A stretch of DNA of 64,000 nt, from NCBI GenBank assembly GCA_947579665.1, contig OX388345.1, forward strand, positions 74,763,454 through 74,827,453. Reading direction: 5' to 3'. Below are positions 57,405 to 64,000 of this stretch, in pieces (position 1 is the first letter of the stretch; every line of letters starts with the position of its first letter). Made by a program: the position numbers and the translations under genes. The DNA comes from Sympetrum striolatum (Eukaryota; Arthropoda; Insecta; Odonata; Libellulidae). The notes beneath the pieces are model-generated. The model saw only the letters and a list, made by a program, of their open reading frames with translations, was not told where the DNA came from and searched no databases.

Positions 57405-58520
57405 CTAAAACACACCATTAGAGACTCCAAGAATTAAAAACCATATAATAATTCATCTCCTAAGTATCATATATTTGTCAATAAAAATGTCACAGTCAGG
57501 AATATTTCTTAGCACCTCGTTTGCCTCTGCCATGATTCTAGGAATCGTGTTTATAGCAATTAACTCTATAGGCTTGAAGGTAGAAATGGAGTATCGAAAA
57601 GTTAAGTATGATCTTACTGAAGAGTTTAGTATAATTTACCAATGGCATCATTGTTTTTAACGAAAGTAACGTTTATATTATCTTAAAAGTCTGTATTGAA
57701 CTTATTCGATAATGACAGCCAAAGCATTTCTTTCCGTGTATCGGGGAGAAGAATCTCGGCTTTTTCCCCGATTTTTTTAAGTACGCATTTCGCACGTATG
57801 CGATAACAGCCTCCAAATCAAAGTCTTGACCAATTTCTAACTCAGGAATGACATCTCTTCCGCCTCGGCTCACCTTGTCCCATATTCCTGGGGCTCAGCA
57901 GGTAAGAAACTCGTCCATCGGCAGCGCCTCTCCTACGCTCTGTTTTTCTCCATTCCCTTTCTTTCGGTCCAAATTCCCATTATCTTTCCCGTTGTCACCT
58001 GAGCATAACGTATGGGGCTCCGGTTTATTCTATCCCGCCTACATTTTTCTAAGTGCCGGCCTTCGCTTCGTCAACCCGCGGTCAATAAAGCATGTTTTTT
58101 ATGTGAGTGATCTTGGTGGTCTGCTCCGGTTGTGACTGTTAAGATGATTCCCATGTTCTTCTCATTTAGGGAAATTTATCCTTCCAGAGTTTGGCATTCA
58201 CTCTATCATTTATTCATTTCGTATTAGGTCCAAAGTTAGTTGTTTAAACAGGCGGCAAAGGTCGAGAGGAATTTTTGTCCGGGATTTGCTCTGATTGAGG
58301 GTAAAGAGAAATATATCTTCCATTCACTTTTTTTGGACTCTTACTGTACTGTACTGACATGTCAGTTTTCTCTGTGACTGTGGAGATATGAAAGTTACTA
58401 AGGAAAGGAGTAAAGCTGGATAGTGGCACTTATTAAGGTCGTTGTGGAATTCTAAGGAAATTGTTATTAGTAGATTCTATATGCTTCAACAAAGTGGATT
58501 ACTTTCATTTTTAAAACATA
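57405..58520. other. non-coding, nothing recognised
   Basis: Short frames only, one (57475-57660) with a hydrophobic stretch that I take to be chance. Confidence 0.4.
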
Positions 58521-58524
58521 CTGG

Positions 58525-58640
58525 TTCTGTGAGGAAAACAAGGGAAAACTACCTCATTCCTCATCTTGCGTGGTCGCCTCATCGCCTTTCCGGAGATTCT
58601 TTTTGGCGATTCGATGAGGAAATAAGGCTTTAACGAGCCT
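58525..58640 (-). repeat. dispersed ~100-bp repeat, copy 7
   Basis: On the minus strand: GGCGATGAGGCGACCACGCAAGATGAGGAATGAGGTAGTTTTCCC, here given as the blocks GGCGATGAGGCGAC, CAAGATGAGGAATGAGG and TAGTTTTCCC. It matches the copies at 39915 and 44140 and is the best-kept version of the second half. Confidence 0.6.
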
Positions 58641-58644
58641 TCGG

Positions 58645-61600
58645 GTTGAAATCTGTAAAGAAATTTGCCCAAAGACGTTAGGAAAATCCTTCAAAAGCCT
58701 CCGGTGGACAGTTTTATTAAACGTGAGGGGTTATCACTAAAATCAAGTTGGAGAGCATTGTTCCTGGGGAAAGCAGTCGGGTACTTGTAGCAAAAGGACT
58801 TAACAGAATTCTGAGTAAATTACTGGGGTCTTGCTATTATTACACATTAAATTGCCTAGAGCTAACTTCCAACGGACCCATGTTGTTTATTCTTACTCTG
58901 TATTTGATGGTTAATGAAATAAACTCATTGTTTAAAAATGCAATACTACGTAGTAAGGCTGCTACTGTTATAAATATTTGTTGTTTATTTTTTTATATTT
59001 ATTCTAAGTTTATCAAGGCTACTTTAGCTTCCGCCCTAATCTGTCGATTCAAGCATATTTTATTTTTAATTTTTAAGACATTAAGGATCATCGGAGAGAT
59101 ACTTGGTTTTTTGTAATTGTGAGTAAAATATTGAATAGTTTGAAATAATGAAAAATCTAATGCTCTTTTTCAGCCTAATTTACTCGCTTATTTTAAACAC
59201 ATTTGAAGAAGTAAAAAGGAGCCGACTATTTTCGAACATTCCTCTAGAATGTGCAATGAATATTTAAGTTGTTTGTACATCAAAATCGGGAGCAGTCTTA
59301 TGTATAAGTAGAGGTTTCCCCTTTCCCTATTTTATCATCAGTTCTTAAAATCACCACTTCGTATGTACTCGGGAGAGACCGTTTAAATCGGAAATCTCGG
59401 AGCGCTACAGATGTTGACAGCTTACTTATAAATCTGACGTGAAGGAAAACTCTTGACAGACGACTTCCGAGCACCCGACAGCGAATGTTGGACGCGGTTC
59501 AGGGTCGAGTAGGCGACTCAGAAAGACTGCTCGGCGATGGCAACCTCAGGGAAAGGACGACTCCGTCTCCTCGGCGAAAGTGAAGTAATGAAAAATGCCG
59601 TGTGGAAATTGTAGTTGTGTAACTTGGGAGCTAATTTAGTAAGATGATGGGACTGAATCATACTGGTCTACTTTGTTACACGCGACGGTCGTCTGTAAAT
59701 ATGACTGCGTCGGGCGGATTTAGAGTTAGAATTAGAATTATTTTCCTACAGAAAAATGAAAACAAAATTTCTTTCGCATGGAATTGTTTTCGTACGGGAT
59801 TGCTACAGGAGAGCTTCTACCTGCCTTACATGCGATTTCATCGTTTTATTCGCTAAAACTAAGTCACGAATGACGGCGCTTGCCTTCTCAATACAAATAT
59901 CACACTTATTATAGCCTTTCTTTGTTTTAAAGGTCGTAGGTTTTATATTTTTAAAGAAAAGTTAATCTAATTTAATGAATAACTTTCGAAGAATAACTCG
60001 GTTGCTGATTTCGTTTATTTACATGAATACGAAAGCCTACAATTCTTCTCCAATCTTTTCTATATCTTGCGATATGCATTAACTAATGCCCTGCGATATA
60101 ATTACCAAAATTACCTCGCAATTCGACGTTTTGTTTTATTTATTCTTCTCGATTAAATTAAATCGCAATGATAAATGTTTACGTAATTTTTAAGAGAAGG
60201 AAAATATTAATTTCTTTACTTTAATTTAAGTTGTTGGCCTCTATCTGTGCTCTGGATAGTCTATATCCGACTTTGGACTGGGTTGGCTGAGGCCAGGTGT
60301 CTATATCCATATTCGTAATCCTTGTAATTATTTAAGTTGTCAAACGAAACATTCGTAGAACTAATCACTAAACGAAGTCCATCAGTATAATGCAGAGTTG
60401 GCCAACGTCCATCCACCGCCGATCCGTTAAGCATCAATGAAGATTGGAGGAATCCACCGAAAGCATAAAATTGGCGGATATGGAGAAGAATGGTGTAAAT
60501 CAAAGGGTCGCAAAGGCAAAATAAAGTGGAATTTTCGAAAGAAATTAAGAAGGGTACTTACAAATGTGATTGGGGAAAGGAAAGTTATATCCATGAGTAA
60601 TTTACTGATACTTAAGGGATTGAAGCATGGTTGGAGGAAAGCTTTTTGTTTGGAGAAGAAGAGGTCGAAGAAGGAGAAAAATTATTATGATATTCATGAG
60701 GCATGATTGTAGATACATATTAATAACCAAAGATATTAGATAAGGCTCATGATTTCACAGACGATGCTTTACTGCTGGACGATCAATATCTTTCAAAGAT
60801 TTTTGTATGACAAGTTGTCATCTTTACTAAATTAACCATTATTTCTCGAGTATATTACTTCGGGTCAACTCTTTAGTTTTATCTATGAGAAGTTGCGGGT
60901 AAGGCACTCATTTCTTAATCGGGTGCTTCCATTTGGACTAAGGCAGTGTGCTCCTTGTTCTTACGCTTGTACTCTATACTACTTGGGCTATGAAAATGAC
61001 TATATACCAGAGGTAGTACCTTGATAATAATAATTATTAGCTTCTAAAGGCGTTCAGACGCCGCGCGTGGAAGATTACAAATATAGTCATTTAGTCGCAG
61101 GATATTGAGACAAGGTTACTCTTGTCGCCGAGCCTTAATTTGATGTGCGCAACGACGAGAGACGCTTGTAAAATCTTACCGTGTTTCGGGAGCGTGCTTC
61201 ATCGAAAATCTCGCATTATTATTGCAAGATGGGCTGTTATTAGAACCAAAGACTCGCATTAAACATACACTTCCTTATGTCGACGGCAAGGGCAAGCCTA
61301 TTTTTATTACTTCGACGCGTTCGCTTTTAGTGTCAGAGGGCTTTCTTTGGTTTGCGAATAACCGTATGGCAAGGGTGTAATAAAAATTTTATCGCGGGAT
61401 CGTTTTTGAATCTGAAGGTAACCGGAGAAAAAAGATAATTCTTTGTCCAAGCGTTTCGGCGGGTGTCGCGTGTAGGGGATTTCGGCTCGCAACCTTGTAT
61501 CTTTCGCTTCAGGAAACGTCATCGAATGATTGCCACTTCTGCGAAGATGTTTAGTAGGTGATGAAAGCGATGTTGAGGTTCATTGCTTACCTCTTTTGGC

Positions 61601-64000
61601 CTTTGCTGCCCGTGCTTGTTACATTTAACTTCTTTGTAGCTTTGGCAGTTTCTTTATATCTTGAGCAAGTCGAATGCTTCGACCGATCAAAGGCTGTTCG
61701 CTGTTTTAATGTCATCATTACATCTTTTATTATGCGTCTGCTAGTTCAGCCGTGGATTTAAATTTCATGCCGCCCATTACTGATACTCGCTGATAGGAAC
61801 GTAATTGGAGACTGAATTAAAAATACTTTTTTTGGTATACATGAGTATTCAGGTGAATATTTTATTGTGTCCTCGAGATGACTCTCTGGGACGAAAATAG
61901 AAGTCTAAGTAATATATATTGATCAACCTTGCAATAATATTTTTGGCCACATCCTTTGACGTGTAATTGAACGTGTTGGCTTCAACTGTCTATTTTAGGA
62001 AATTAATCTTGTCTTTTGTTAAAGTAGTCCGAAAATATGGAGTCAGCGTCACATTTTGTTGCGCACTGCTACACGCATTTTTTGAAGTAGTCAAGCGGTC
62101 ATTTGTTACTCTATGATTAAACATCTCCACAGTAACATGAACTGTGCATTCTCATAAACTATTTAGAATGAATATTATCGCTTTAATAAAACTTAATTTT
62201 GATATCTCTGCAACTTCGCTGATTCCCACTAATTTATATAGGCGATATAAGCATTAATTGCTTAAGTAAAATGTGTTCGAAAGTAATTATAGTTGGGAAA
62301 GTCTTATAAAGGTTATTTCGAGGCAGTGATGACAGAAACAAAGCAGAATATGTTTTTCGGAAAAGAATGGAAACCACGGTTATCTGTACACGGAAAGGCA
62401 GGGCTGTAAAGTTTATTTTAAATTATATTCAACTCTCAGGGCTAAAGTATCTCATTAATTATACATTTTTACTCCTATAATTCCACCGAGGAATTTTAAT
62501 GGTACGAGCGATTTTTAAAAAGCTGAGATATTCATGAAATGAGTCGGAGACATTTTTCATCATTAAATTCGTGAAAATAATGCTGTCGCAACTAATAAGC
62601 TCAACTGATAAGAATCTAGGTCTGTTTACTTAACATGTCCACCTAAGCGTGCCAACGTTCAATCCTCCAATCGATGTCTTCGGATGCGTATTTTCTTAGC
62701 CACTTGTGTGACCAAGCTGGACCTAATATCATTTCTTCACTTCTTAGGTGGGACAGTTTCGATCTTAAACCGCCTTCACATTGTCTTAGAGAAGTTCCAA
62801 TTTCTAGAGGAAAGAAAATGTGAAATACTGCCAGGGATTTCCTTGGGGATTGTAGGCATTGTGACAACTGTTGGCTAGAGAGAATCCGGAAAATTTACCA
62901 CCCTAAGGATCCTTGGATTCTAAAATAAAAAAAAAAACGCTGTACTGGTGACGAGTTTTAGCTAACACTGCAGACGTACACAAGTTTCAATGTTTATTAT
63001 TAGTCTTAAAATTTTGTCATTTTTTATTATTTTTTTAATTATTTCAGTTTTTTATTAAAATCAATTGTTTTTAATAAGTGATAGTAGTTTTGAATTCGTT
63101 GAAGTAAAATTACTCATCCTTGTAATTCCACATTAAATTTGATTACTAATTACATTAAATAACGTGGGGACCGAGGTTGTTTCCCTGCTTGCCTCGCTCA
63201 AAGGGCGGTATTGATTGTAATTTTAATCTTTGCCAATTATGGTTTCATTAAGCCCGTATGGATGTCATCCGTCTGAGTACCTTTGCATTTTTTCAGAGGT
63301 TGTGTGCGCTGCGTAGATTTTACCGCATAAACTAATTGACCATATAATTAGCGGACGCTGCAATTTGCCTCTACCCCTGGACAGAGTCTTATTAATGACT
63401 TCTGTCGCCCCGGGCAGAGTGGCTACTTAGAGTCCCGAGATAATTAAATATTAACCTGCGTTAAAAAAAGGGTTTCTTCAACAGAAAAAATCTGATTGTT
63501 TTTGACTTGTCCATGTAGAAATACCAAGGTTTCTCGTTGTTTTCTCTTTAAACAGAAGGTGATAGGAGTTTCGAATTGCGATTTTCTACGGTTACCTATA
63601 ATTTGCAGGGCGTAAATTTAATTCTCTCTGACGATATAATAAAATATCACTTTTTTAAGTCTCCAAAGAATATTTTACTTTGACAATTTATGTCGCTTCA
63701 AACAGCCAATTCAACCTTTCAACGTAAATATGTGTTGTACAGTTTCACTAAGTTAGAGACTAAACCCTGGGTTATATTAATACCCTCCACATTCATACCA
63801 AATATTTCGATGTTACAAGCTGTAATTGACTTAAAATTTGCGACCTTATCTAACATAAGAGAGTAAAATACCCGATTTTGCTTCTGATCGATATCAGATT
63901 CCATTTTGCGACCCTTAAGAATTGGCACCATGGACAAGTAGTCCTGTTACCCCGATCTCTTTGCGACCCTGACCCTGGGGATATCATATCATTTTGCATG
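58645..64000. other. long non-coding stretch to the window end
   Basis: Frames of up to 122 codons (58748-59116, leucine/isoleucine-rich) and 89 codons (60437-60706, lysine-rich) without known domains. No repeat from the families above was seen. An A-run lies at about 62927-62937. Confidence 0.35.

Noticed and set aside
58748..59116. 122-codon hydrophobic plus frame as a membrane protein
   Set aside because: Its Leu/Ile/Phe content follows from T-rich sequence. There are no conserved motifs and no upstream or downstream exon signals.

Overview
This window looks like intergenic or deep intronic nuclear DNA from an arthropod, most likely an insect. It is AT-rich. The longest open frame is about 145 codons. 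There are no operons, ribosome binding sites or intact protein-coding genes, and the sequence is full of decayed copies of transposable elements of types common in insects. I found no host gene I can name. The species cannot be told from the sequence alone.

The clearest features are transposon remnants. On the minus strand, about 14.6-16.5 kb, lies a broken hAT-superfamily DNA transposon. It has a BED zinc finger, a DESTD motif, the GAPAM block and the C-terminal dimerisation segment in the right order, but several frameshifts and a changed catalytic-site aspartate. Fragments of non-LTR retrotransposons (LINEs) lie at 0.6-1.25, 11.8, 14.2, 32.3-32.7, 33.1-33.55, 34.6-35.1, 35.1-35.2, 41.5-41.8 and 49.8-50.7 kb. 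All are 5'-truncated 3' ends, recognised by reverse-transcriptase C-terminal motifs such as LVRPLLEF..IWDP, SEWNKLP and LYGCETWTL. A tRNA-derived SINE with an (AAAT) tail lies at 38.15-38.42 kb. Other tRNA-like SINE pieces occur near 2.05, 40.58, 45.45 and 45.8 kb and in a strong foldback at 48.56-48.68 kb.

Small non-coding families recur. Four copies of a short palindromic MITE lie at 11.06, 11.48, 26.29 and 51.33 kb, two of them with 4-bp target duplications. A short repeat of roughly 100 bp, present in about seven copies, is dispersed from 11.9 to 58.6 kb. A roughly 370-bp repeat occurs at 31.8 and 55.5 kb. A third family occurs at 18.83, 19.05 and 30.13 kb. Four sites carry a hammerhead-like CTGANGA...GAAAC signature. 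A putative piggyBac-like shell flanked by TTAA (49.71-51.04 kb) appears to carry a LINE inside it. Local tandem repeats include a 24-bp unit at 12.94 kb, a 42-bp unit at 21.2 kb and a roughly 170-180-bp unit at 39.13 kb.

The remaining sequence is unannotated non-coding DNA with scattered GC/CpG-richer patches, the most distinct at 10.43-10.98 kb. Nothing indicates genes working together as a pathway. The biology visible here is transposon insertion, nesting and decay. I did not find a convincing new multi-gene system.
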